From positions 47,808 to 111,807 of the forward strand of contig MU266405.1 in NCBI GenBank assembly GCA_021014945.1: a stretch of DNA of 64,000 bases. The letters are read 5' to 3'. Positions within the stretch are counted from its first letter, which is position 1. Every line of letters begins with the position of its first letter. Origin of the DNA: Leucogyrophana mollusca (lineage: Eukaryota > Basidiomycota > Agaricomycetes > Boletales). The notes beneath the pieces were generated by a model. The model searched no databases and had not been told where the DNA came from. It worked only from the letters and a program-made list of their open reading frames with translations. Both the position numbers and the translations under genes were made by a program. Shown here one piece after another: positions 49,435 to 59,730 of this stretch.

Positions 49435-51812
49435 TTAGGGAAGAGCCATCCATGCCTCAAGCATGCTTGGGAAGTTCGGCGTGCCGAGTCCTGTGACGGG
49501 ATCCCATCCCGAAGCGGAGGCAAAACCTGTAGTATCACACCCAGAGTTACTGCCCGACGAAATGTCGTTGAAGGCTTTCGCAAAAGCAGAGGAATAAATC
49601 TGAAGACATAAGTGCTTAACAGAAGCAGATCACCAGGAGTGCGCCATGACGCACCGCGGGGTTGATGAAACCAATGGGAGCCTTGCCCTTCGCCAACCGA
49701 GCATCATTAACTAGGGTCAGCATGGCCCCGACTACTGGAGAAGATGCAGATGTGCCATAGACCAAACTGAATTGACCGTCGATCTAGGGAACAAAATTCG
49801 AGTCGAGGCCCTTGAATAAAAAGAAAGTAGAACACGCACAGCGACAACGTAATTAGCGCCGTTTGCAGAGACGTCTGGGAAGGCCCGAGACTGGATAGGG
49901 GCGACAAGCTATTAGAAGGTGCTCGATCCCGAGAGAATTGGCGGACCCACGTTTCCTGTAGCGTTCCAAATGGTATGGTCATAAGGTGGGGGGTGGTTCG
50001 TCAGGTAGTTGTGGACGACCTCCTCCTGATAGCTGGGCACCGCAAAATAGTTGCTGAATCCGCCCCCAGAATATATGACTCGCTCGCACGCGCTCTCTGG
50101 GTCGTAAACACTGGCGCCGGTGTTGATTTGCGTAGCACCAACGGAGGTGACATAGGGGCATGTACTGGGGAACATTGGGTTGAACACTCCATCTTCAACC
50201 ATTTAGCATACTGGGCGAAACACAGTGCCAGCAGTGCTTACATGTTCCGTTGTAAGACATGCAAGCGCCACCGTTGCCCGCAACGCCATAATCCCCGGAG
50301 CTGAAGAGCATTGTAACACCCATAAGCCCTAATTTAGCGTACTCGGCACATTGACGTGCTGTGTACGCTGAGGAAAGATCGGATTCGGTGTAGGAGTAAG
50401 AGGTCGAGATGACATTCGCAGGTTTTACTGTGCCACAATCGTGATCTGGAAATGTATGTGAATACTTTGGTCGTTAAATCTGTCAAGCAAAATTGATACT
50501 TACAAGCATAACCACCGCTATCCGGATATGTTGGATCAGCTGGGTCATCCCCACCTTCGAAAGTACAGTAGGATCCATCGAGTGCGTCTAGGAAGTTGTT
50601 GAATGAAGCACCTAGGATCGCAATCAGTGTGACCACAGATAAGATGGAAGACGATCCCCTGCCGACCCTCTTGTAAATCTCCCGCCTGATACAAAGTCAA
50701 CGGTTGCTTCGCCGATACAAGCGCCATCGCGTATTGCAAATCTAAATCAGATTCACCATTCAAGTTGAAGCTTTCCTGGTCTGTTTGAATGACGCCTAGG
50801 CAAATAATTAGCATCATGTAGGATCGGTAAGCAGGACACTGGGGTGTACCTCCATCAATCGAGGTCAGGACGGGAGAGATCCCCGACAGATCCGGGGAGT
50901 AACTTGCAGCGAACTTGTTAATGTCGTCCTGTCGGTATGATTGCGGGGTATATTCGACTAACCAGGAGGAAGGAAGCCACAATTAAGCAAATGGTCAACT
51001 CAGGCGATTGCCTTCGCTTACCGATACCATAACTGTTCAAATGCGGAACAGCTGGCTTGTACGCAATACCATACAAAGCCCGCAGACATTCTGGCGTGAT
51101 CTGCGAGTCACAGTTTTCAAGGCCCTGTGAAGTTTCGTTCACGACGCCTGTAGTTTTGGGATAAGAACCCATCCAAGGTGTTCCCGGAGAACGAGAAGAA
51201 ATTTTTGCGTCAAAATGTATGGTAGGAGTGACGAAATCAACGTGACGCCGAATATGTGCAGGAAGACTGTAACCCTGCAACGCTACAATAATGTCACGGT
51301 GAGACTCAGGTGTCGTCCGAAGAAATCCAGAACGCCTTACCAATGTGCTCCTTACCTGTATCATGTCGGTAGACACTGTATTCGGCATGCAAAAGCTGTT
51401 CCGCCTCTTCGACCGTAGCGTTGACCTCGATCCACCCCTTCGTCGGAGTGACTCTGATTTGATTCGAGAAAATCCCGCTTTCAAGGAGCCAGGTCTGAAC
51501 AGCCGCAACCGTCTCATTGCTAGGCGCGAACGTCTCGGCGATCTTGCCCGCCGACCAATGCTTTCCATAGTTAGGGGAGTCAGGGTGAGAGACATCGTTC
51601 AAATGTGAGCCAATTTCTGCGATGTTGCTTTGAGCAAGGGCGAAACGCAGCAGGATGAGAGCAGACGGAGAGTGCCTGCGGACAAGTGACCACCCGGCGG
51701 CGGCGTGTGTCCGCATTTCGTGGACCACATACGGCGACGCAGTTGCTTCTCCATGAGCCTGAAGACCGAGTACGACAGCTAATACAGTTAAAGCAGGGAG
51801 AAAGAGGAACAT
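49435..51812 (-). CDS. Secreted sedolisin (S53), copy D
   Basis: ATG 51812-51810 starts a signal peptide (FLFLPALTVLAVVLGLQAHG). Prodomain: [37 protein letters not shown] and GWIEVNATVEEAEQLL. Catalytic Glu/Asp lie in [14 protein letters not shown]; the oxyanion region is [15 protein letters not shown] and the nucleophile motif YGTSASSPVVGAML has Ala where A-C have Cys. The Ca2+ end is [13 protein letters not shown] and SMLEAWMALP, stop TAA 49437-49435. This is the most diverged copy, for instance the YQAGDLQEG block and the VVGAML region, but keeps the full triad and the shared intron plan. Confidence 0.9.
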
Positions 51813-51862
51813 GGTGGAGGGGGAGATCCCACCTGTGCCGAGCCCTACAAGTTATCTGAAGG

Positions 51863-51870
51863 CTTTTATA
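51863..51870 (-). promoter_or_regulatory. TATA box of sedolisin D
   Basis: TATAAAAG on the minus strand, 51-58 bp before ATG 51812; the best match of the four. Confidence 0.7.
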
Positions 51871-52520
51871 GACCTTAGAGATCCCTGAAACATTCAACGT
51901 CTTGCCAAGGACCAGGCGACGAAAGCCAAGGCAACGGGGCACATGTAGCATACACAAACACATGGAGAGTCGCAAGAATACCGGCCAGAGAAGCAGTAGG
52001 GCATCATTTTCCGGAGGAAGTTGAGTACGCCTCGGGTCATAACAGTGTAGTTGCGAAAGAGTGGAAGGAATTCCTAGCGTGATCGGAGCATTGCGATTCC
52101 CTTCGCCGCCATCGAAGTCCTTCCACTGTCCCTAGAACGCTGAAATGAATCCCAAGATAGCACAGCTGCACAAGTGTACATGGCTGAAGGGCCGTTAGTC
52201 CATCAGAAGGACGGACATGGATTTGTGGAGTCACCTTCAAATTAACGCGTTATCGGTCAGAAGTGAAACAGGCCGACAATTGGACGGACTGCTCACGAAG
52301 CCACCGATAGCCCAATTGGAAGTACTTCTCCACAGTAAGACACCGTTATTACTCTCCGTTTTCGGGATCCGATGTCGAGTGTCTTCTAATGCATATGTAT
52401 CTTTCTATCGGTGGAACTCAAGAACACCGGAAGACGTCCGACATCGACCGGAAGAGGTATTCGCATGTCTTCACATGCACCGAGAGTTGGTCACCGAGGC
52501 GAGTATACGACCAAGTGCAA

Positions 52521-52757
52521 CTAGCGTGCAGAAATAAAGAGCGCTTCGAGATCAAAGCCGCCAAAGTGGGGAGGGTCGAAGAGCACGTATGCATTAACCT
52601 CTGCGTAAATGCGTGGCCACCAGTATGTGCGAAGAATGAGTTCGGTAGTACGGAATCGTCCCAGATGGCCAGCAGCCAGCTGGCGGGGTGTCGTGATGTC
52701 GGTCAATGATCTTGTCTCGCAACGATCTTTCCTTCGGCACGTCAACCCTCTTTCCAT
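52521..52757 (-). mobile_element. Degraded Ty3/gypsy-type integrase zinc-finger fragment
   Basis: A 78-codon minus-strand frame contains AAGHLGRFRTTELILRTYWW followed by PRIYAEVNAYV. This fits the H2C2 zinc-binding N-terminus of LTR-retrotransposon integrases, usually written AGHxGxxxTxxLIxRxYWWPxMxxDVxxYV. The first His position reads PR and the expected CxxC after the block is lost (LFDPPHFGGFD). No reverse transcriptase, RNase H or LTR is visible around it, so this is an old remnant. Confidence 0.5.
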
Positions 52758-53325
52758 CTCAACCTCTGTACCAGCGCTCTAAAATGAGGTCCGTCGGGAG
52801 CGTACGATAGGTGGTGGTACGAGCCCAGACATATATGATTGTCCTATTTCGCCTCCCACCACGCAAGTGTTATGAAAACCACGGTCAGCCAGAGGTTCAA
52901 GCGGAAGAAAAGCCGAGGAGGGGGTCTGTTGATTGGGTCGAAGGATATGCACAGGAAAAAGGACTTAGTTTTGTTCTTCCTCGACCACGCTCCTTTATAA
53001 TGCTCACGGATCTCACAATGACGATGCGACAGCTCGGAACTACTTGATTTTGGGTGGGGTGAGACCAATACTGAAGAGTTGGAAGACGTGTAACTTTGAA
53101 CTGACTCGGAACGACTTCTTACACTTGTTACTTGCTCGACTGGAATAATTAGCTCAAATGGCCCTTGCACAAGAAAAGCATTGTAAAGAGCGCGTTTATG
53201 AATAGCAGCTAAGATTTATAGTACAGGGTGCAGGTATGGAACGCTAGGTCGTGAATGTGCGACGCGAAGCACCATCAGATATACCACCTTCGATCCCTCC
53301 AAAGGTATAGGTAATATTCCATCCA

Positions 53326-54951
53326 CTACGCCGACGTGGCGTTGTTGTAGATCAACAGGTTGACAGTCTTCGGTGGAAGTTGAGCGAGGACATCCTTGGA
53401 TGCCAGGGCGACCAGTGCCTGCTTGAGCTGGAGGGGGGTAATCGTGGAAGGGCCTGATGGAATGGGCGCGAAGAGCTGGGGTGCAGGGAGGTACTGAGCA
53501 ATCCAGCTGGGGAGAGCGGCGTGTGCGAGCTCGTAGTACGCTGCGTACGCACGCTCAGTCTTCTGCGAGATCGGCATCTCAGACTTGAGAACAGGATCGA
53601 AAGTCGCTGATGGATAGATAGAGAGGAGGTATGCAAGCACGCCAGCGGTGTGAGGGGATGCCATGGAGGTACCGGACAAAGTAGCAATTGCGTTGGGGCC
53701 TCCGGTGTATGTGGATAAGATGTTAAGACCTAAACACGGTTAGACAATGTGGGTTCAGAGAGCGCAACGACATACCGGGAGCAAAGATATCGACGCAAGA
53801 GCCGAAGTTGGAGAAGTAAGCACGCTCATCACCAAGGGTAGATGCGCCAACAGTAACAGCTTTCTGTGAGGCAGCGGGAGAGTAATTGCACGCATCCTTG
53901 TTGTCATTGCCTGATGACGTATAAATAGATGCCACGGAAAATTGAATGCCAAACGTACCAGCGGCTACGGCGAAGTGGAGGCCGTTGTCGACAGCCCTGT
54001 CAACAGCGATATCCAGAGCATTGGACTTGCCTCCACCGAGACTCATGTTGGCGACTGAACCCTTATGCTTCGTCCTGCCGGTAGCGGCAAACTCAGCAAC
54101 GGCAGCGGCAGCCTTCTTAGCTGCTGCTGCAGCGGCCCATGTAACTCCACTCAGGACATCTGACATGGAGCCACTTCCGTTGGAGCCGAGAACTTTGACA
54201 GCAATCACGTTGGCCTTCTTTGCGACACCATACTTACGAGAAGCAATAGTGCCGGCGCAGTGCGAACCATGGCCATTGCCGTCCTCATCAACATCTTCTG
54301 GTATGGTCTTGCCCCATGAAGCACGACCCTCGAACTCGACATGGGCGGTGTTGATACCAGTGTCGATGACATAGACGTCGACACCTTCACCACCTTCACC
54401 ATCAAACTCGTATTTGGTGAAGGTGCTGAAAGTCAGCTTGGGTCTGTGGCTGATACGAGCCAGGCCCTGAAAGTTCAACGCATCGTGAGAACCAAGCGGG
54501 TGTAGTAGGCCAACATTGCACTGACCCATGGAGCGCCCTTCTGTATGTCCTGGATGCGGACAACCTGGTCTTTCTCAATGAAGTCGACCTCGGGCATGCG
54601 CCGAATCTGTTCCAAGACACCCTCGGTGAACTCCCCAGAGTACCCCTTCAAGTGTCCGTCGTAAACGTGCCGAAGACCCCCGGCTTCCGAGCCTCCCAAG
54701 AAAGAGTCGGACGCGTGAGCCATCTGCAAGAAATTAAAATGGTTCTGCATAACCGACTCCGGCATATCGTCTCTCAATTTGACGATATAAGAGTTGTTGA
54801 TAGTACCGTGTGGATGCTCGGACGCCATTAAAGGCGCTACCGAGAAGTGTGGTCGGTTGTGCGTATTATAAGGAGAGGTGGATAATGGGGTGGCCAACCC
54901 GAGCGACGCCAACGACGCCGCTACTAACGACCAGGCAATTGTGGACGACAT
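53326..54951 (-). CDS. Secreted subtilisin-like serine protease (S8, cerevisin/proteinase K type)
   Basis: ATG 54951-54949 opens a signal peptide (AWSLVAASLASLGLATPLS). An I9 inhibitor prodomain follows: SYIVKLRDDMPESVMQNHF and MPEVDFIEKDQVVRI. In the catalytic domain Asp is in DVYVIDTGIN, His in GNGHGSHCAGTIAS, the oxyanion region in VAAGNDNKDAC, and Ser in LSGTSMASPHTAGVLAYLL. An Ala-rich insert (AAAAAAKKAAAAVAEFAATG) lies at about 54075-54140. It ends LLIYNNATSA, TAG 53328-53326. Introns interrupt after DIQKGAPW, near the oxyanion Asn and after IFAPG. Active secreted or vacuolar protease; the neighbourhood of four secreted sedolisins favours extracellular digestion. Confidence 0.93.
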
Positions 54952-56384
54952 TGTGGAGGGAGATAGAGGTCGGTTGGTAAGAGGAGCTCCGCAGGCTGAC
55001 TCCCTTGATAACCGTTACGCGGCTCTCTTTGTCCTTGTTTGGCATTGTGGCTCCCCATAACTTCGCCAGAGCTGCACCACTTTGTACAATATGTCGAGAG
55101 GAGCAGAGTTGTTTTTCATCAGATTCTCACCCGACTCACTTATCAGTTGCTTGCTTCATGTTTGATAACGGCAACCCGCCGATAGTGCCAGAGCCTTTGG
55201 ACTGAGCTTTCCTAGTCCAGTCGTTTGACCTGGAGCCCTGGACTCAGCCTTGCACCGGCCAATTCCGCGGATAGTAGAACCTCCTAATTTCCAAGCAACA
55301 GGATTCGTACAGCGCTGCTGAGAAATTGGCAACACTTCTTCCAAAATGGCGCCATTCTGAACACGTTCTAGGGCGCTGTCCGTACTAGAATCTTGGTACC
55401 ACTCCAATGCCGCAACTTACGCCCACAGGATCCCTCCACTTCCACACCAATTTTCAATGGTGCTGACAATTTCATTCTGGCGTATCATGGCGACCTTTTA
55501 TGTTTCGACACTAGCTCGGCGCAAGTCAAGCTGCTCTCGATGGCTGTGAGCTACCCGGTTAGCCTCCAGACACCTCAACACCATAGGACGCAGCAAGTTA
55601 TGCTGTGGACTGCGAATCTGTTCTCGTGTCTTCCACGAGGCCGTGGTAACCCAGCCGGAAAGCCATCTTATCATCCCACACTGACAGTATCTGTTAAGAA
55701 GTGGATGCCTATCTATCACTGGCGGAAGTAAGGCGCAGACCCTCTTCAGTAAATCAACCCTAAGATCGTCGCATAGCGCTGCAACCTGCTGCAACGTACT
55801 GGACGGTGAGTCACACAGGTGTAACTATTATTCGAGACCCCGGCTTCAGGTGGCCGTCATAGGTTACAGTAGCCGCTCGACTTCAAGTTATCCTGACATG
55901 TTACAGGTCATTGGGCCAGAACGCGATCGCCATCGAAGATGTATAGAACGCCGTAAATAAGCTCGTGAATCTTTTTAGATGAGAGCGGAGGACTCCAGAA
56001 GCTCTAAGTAGTAGAATGGAACGGCTACGTTCTTTGTTGAGAGTCGGCGCAGCTGCAAAACGACACGACCAGCCTCAACTTGAGCTAGGGTGCCATTCGC
56101 GCTCGGTCCTTAATCTCAGTCTGTTCCAATATCTGGCTCTGAGCTGTTGTCCAGCGCCCCGCCACGAAGAGCGCGAAATCCCGGACACTTGATCGGAGCT
56201 TAAGCTTAACGGGAGCCGAGTAAGTAAGTTACTATAGGATCCTGTGTTTTCCTCATTTGGACATGTACTTAAGAATGAATGCAAACCACACGTTGGCGGC
56301 CAGAGCGCCAACAACTGCACCGTCTTTTTTTTCTTTCGGATCCTTCACGGCACCTCAAGAACTTTAGCTTATCACCGTGAAAGC
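54952..56384. other. Divergent intergenic region
   Basis: 1.43 kb between the subtilisin (-) and the first SulP gene (+). Short frames such as 55393-55731 show no domain. Likely two promoters; no repeat or RNA gene seen. Confidence 0.45.
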
Positions 56385-59190
56385 ATGAGTTCAGGGCAAG
56401 CCGATAACAACGGCTCTGGCACGCCTTCGAGAGGCTTTCATTCTCTTTCCACAACACCATCTTTCTCGTCCTTGCGGAACATGGTACGCGCTCAGGAAAG
56501 AACACCGTTGATCAACGAAGGCGACATAGAGACAGGAAATGCTCAGTATGGAGGTGCTTCTGCGGGCGACGCGTCCTCGGATGCTGGTAAGTATGTTTTC
56601 ATCACCTGCTTCGTTCCGTCTCAACCACTTCTTTTTTTTCGAGCAGAGACCACAAAACACAATCCCAGGTGGGCCAGAATGGTACAATACTATATTCCTT
56701 CCACTGCATGGATACCGAACTACTCCCTTTCACTGTGAGTCTCTTCAGTGGTTTTCTCCGGTCCGTCGTTAATGTTCAGCTAGCCTCGGCGGAGACGTTG
56801 TTTCTGGTGTGACCATCGCCGCTATGGGCATACCCGTAGCAGTTAGCTACGGTACCTCGTTGGCAAAACTCACGCCAACTACTGCCCTCGTACGTTGCAG
56901 GTTGTGTCTCACCTTATGTGTTGACGAACGGCTGTCCCCGTTTTGCTCTTAAGTTTGCGGCCGGCATACCTCCGATTATGTACAGCTTGTTGGGAACCTC
57001 TCGCCAGCTTATGGTTGCTGGGGAAGCGACTCTTAGCTTGCTCGTCGGTCAAGCCGTGTCTGATTTCCGCCGCAATGGTCCTCATACACATTTGGACGAC
57101 CCGGCTGCAACTGGTCTTGCAGTAGCTACTGCTATCACCCTTCAGGTGAGACCATTCGACACTGGCCATACCATTTGGGCTTACTCTATACAATTAGGTT
57201 GGGCTCTTCACTTCGATGCTCGGCTTTTTCCGATTGGGGTTTTTGGACGTCATTCTCAGCCGTGCCTTACTCCGAGGTTTTATCACGGCAGTTGCAGTGG
57301 TGATAACAGTGTACGCAATGTTCCATGCCGCACGTATCTCCCCCTTACGTTTTGCGTACCAGAGAACAGCTGATCACCATGTTCGGTATGGCTGAATTGG
57401 AGCGACAGCTCAACCCAGAATCTTCGCTGGACAAGATTTTGTTCTTCGCTGAGAACATGTGGGATAATTACCACAAACCGACTGTTCTCATCAGTTTCGG
57501 CACGCTTCTAGCTCTGATCTTCCTGAGGATGGTCAAGGGGTTCTTCAAGCCGTCCTCAATGATTCAACGTCTTCCAGAAGTACTTGTGGTTGTCGTGGCT
57601 TCAACCAGTATGGCTAAATTTTCTGAGCTGTGTCGATCGATCTGACGCCCTCGTAACAGTTCTATCAGGAAAATATCGATGGGACACCGATGGCGTTGAC
57701 ATCCTTGGTGCCGTTCCGATCAGTACTGGCTCTCACTTCTTTCAGTTCCCTTTGAGTGGCAATACCGGCGCTTATATTAGAGGTACAACGTCAACTGCTA
57801 TGTGAGGCCACTCTTATTCTTCCTTGTGTCAGGTGTTGACCATTAGTGTAGCTTGATCTCGGTAATAGGATTCCTCGACAGCATCGTGGCGGCCAAGCAA
57901 TGCGGTGATCGCTTCGGCTATACAATCAGCCCGAATCGAGAGCTCGTCGCACTAGGCGCGAGCAATCTTCTGGGTTCCTTTGTCCCTGGCACTCTACCTG
58001 CGTTTGGGTCTCTTGTCAGGTAAGAAACCGTTCGATATCCGTGGTGTATTGCTAGCTCATCCCCATCATGCACTAGGGCCCGTATGAATGGTGACCTTGG
58101 TGGAAGGACGCAGATGGCATCGTTGGTCTGTGCGGCGGTTGTGCTACTTTCAACGTTCTTCCTCTTGCCTTATCTCTTTTTCCTTCCGACGTGTGTTCTC
58201 GCCGCGATGTACGTTGCCCCCAATTTTGGAGGCCCGCATGTGCTAATACGGCGTCATCTAGCATTTGTTTGTTCGTGGTTGCCCTTTTCACCGAGGTTCC
58301 ACAGGATCTGGTGTTCTACTGGCGGTGAGCAGCTGACTATAACCTTTGTTAGCCGTCACTCACATACATAACAGGATTGGCGCATGGACGGACCTCGGAA
58401 TGATGTTCCTCACATTCATTGTCTCCGTCGTTTGGAACGTCGAGATCGGTATCGTCGTCAGCATCATCATGTCGCTCTTACTTGTCATCAACCGCTCCTC
58501 GAAGACCCGGATGACCATCCTGGTGCGTGCCATACACATATCCATGACTGTGCTATAATATCTTGCAGGGCCGGCTGCCTGGAACAGATCAATGGCGTGC
58601 TATTACTGACAATCCCGACGCAGAAGATGTACCCGGCGCGCTCATCGTGCGCATCCGTGAGAGCCTCGATTTCGGTATGGACCCTTGTCCTTGTCGGTTC
58701 CTGCCAGCCTGCTGACTTCGCTGTCTTCCCCTGCTGCCATTAGCGAATACTGCTCAGCTGAAAGAGCGCCTCCGCCGCCTAGAGCTTTACGGTCCGGAGC
58801 ATGCTCACCCATCGGAGGAGCCGCGAAGGGAAGCAGCTGACGTACTTGTCTTCCACATGGGGGATGTGGAAGGCTGTGATGCCTCGTGAGTCGTTTCATT
58901 CTACAATGTCAGCAAGTTGACCGCTCATCCTTGCCTGATTGAAATTTGTATAGCGCGGTCCAGATCTTCCGGGAGCTGCTCGCGAATTACCAGGTGAGGA
59001 TTTTGCCCTGTGTCGATAGACCTAGATCTCAAGCACGGTCGTCTAGAACCGCGGTGTGGATCTATATATCACTCATCTTCGCCCCGAGCTGCGTGAGATG
59101 TTTGAACGTGCAAACATCGTGAAGCTTCTCGGCGAAGAAGCCTTCTACGAGACGCTGGCGGACGCTATGGCCAAAGTGGAGCAAAGGTAG
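56385..59190 (+). CDS. SulP/SLC26-family anion transporter with STAS domain, copy 1
   Basis: ATG 56385 gives a Ser/Thr-rich cytosolic N-terminus, then membrane segments: YIPSTAWIPNYSLSL, DVVSGVTIAAMGIPVAVSYG, PIMYSLLGTSRQLMVAGEA, SLLVGQAVSDFRRN, FITAVAVVITVEQLITMFG, ISVIGFLDSIVAAKQCGDRF, ALGASNLLGSFVPGTLPAFG, NGDLGGRTQMASLVCAAVVL and WTDLGMMFLTFIVSVVWNVE. The STAS domain contains PGALIVRIRESLDFANTAQL, VLVFHMGDVEGCDASAVQIF and GVDLYITHLRPELREMFE, ending VEQR, TAG 59188-59190. It resembles the fungal YPR003C-like SulP branch. Odd point: the TM1 motif IPQS reads IPVA (56830-56841), which may alter or abolish substrate binding. About a dozen short introns; the paralogue follows in tandem. Confidence 0.88.
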
Positions 59191-59730
59191 ATATCTTGTG
59201 GAGACAAGGTAGCGCCTTGACGCTATGCACGACAGCGATGATGATCCATGACGAGCTTTACGATCGAAAGTATTGGGGTACATACATTAGTCTTCTCAGG
59301 CACTGGTTTTGAGATTGCAACTTGGCCTGTGACATATATTCTACGACTGGTATGGGTAACGGTTGTACACATGATTTGAAAACATTGTTCGCAGTTCCCT
59401 CAAGCCACTGTCTACTAAATCAAATTGACCCCCGACTCTCGAGTAGACATCTTCACCCCTCTTTGCCAGCAGCTTCATGCGGGTGTCATCTCTCTACACC
59501 GACGCTTGTGCTCTGGTTAACGCGATTGGAGTACAGTTGAAATCTAGCCGTGTGACTTGAAATCGACGAAGCCGCACTGTCCCAGTTTGGATGACCAGAA
59601 TGGCCGCGTTTTAGCTTTCGATCGGAGCCATTAGCTGTGATTGCTTCACTTGCCCGTTCGCTTTCCTTGTGGAGTACCGACCCACAGATCGTCTCAGGAA
59701 CTTCAAGATACTCCGCATCACTGTGCAGTA
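59191..59730. other. Intergenic region between SulP copies
   Basis: 540 bp: 3'UTR of copy 1 and promoter of copy 2. No other feature seen. Confidence 0.5.

Larger units (their letters stand above)
51813..53325. other. Intergenic region with retroelement relic
   Basis: 1.5 kb between sedolisin D and the subtilisin. It contains the sedolisin D TATA box near 51863 and a decayed integrase-like fragment (52521-52757, listed separately). A 108-codon minus-strand frame near 52844-53170 has one hydrophobic stretch but no family features. Confidence 0.45.
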
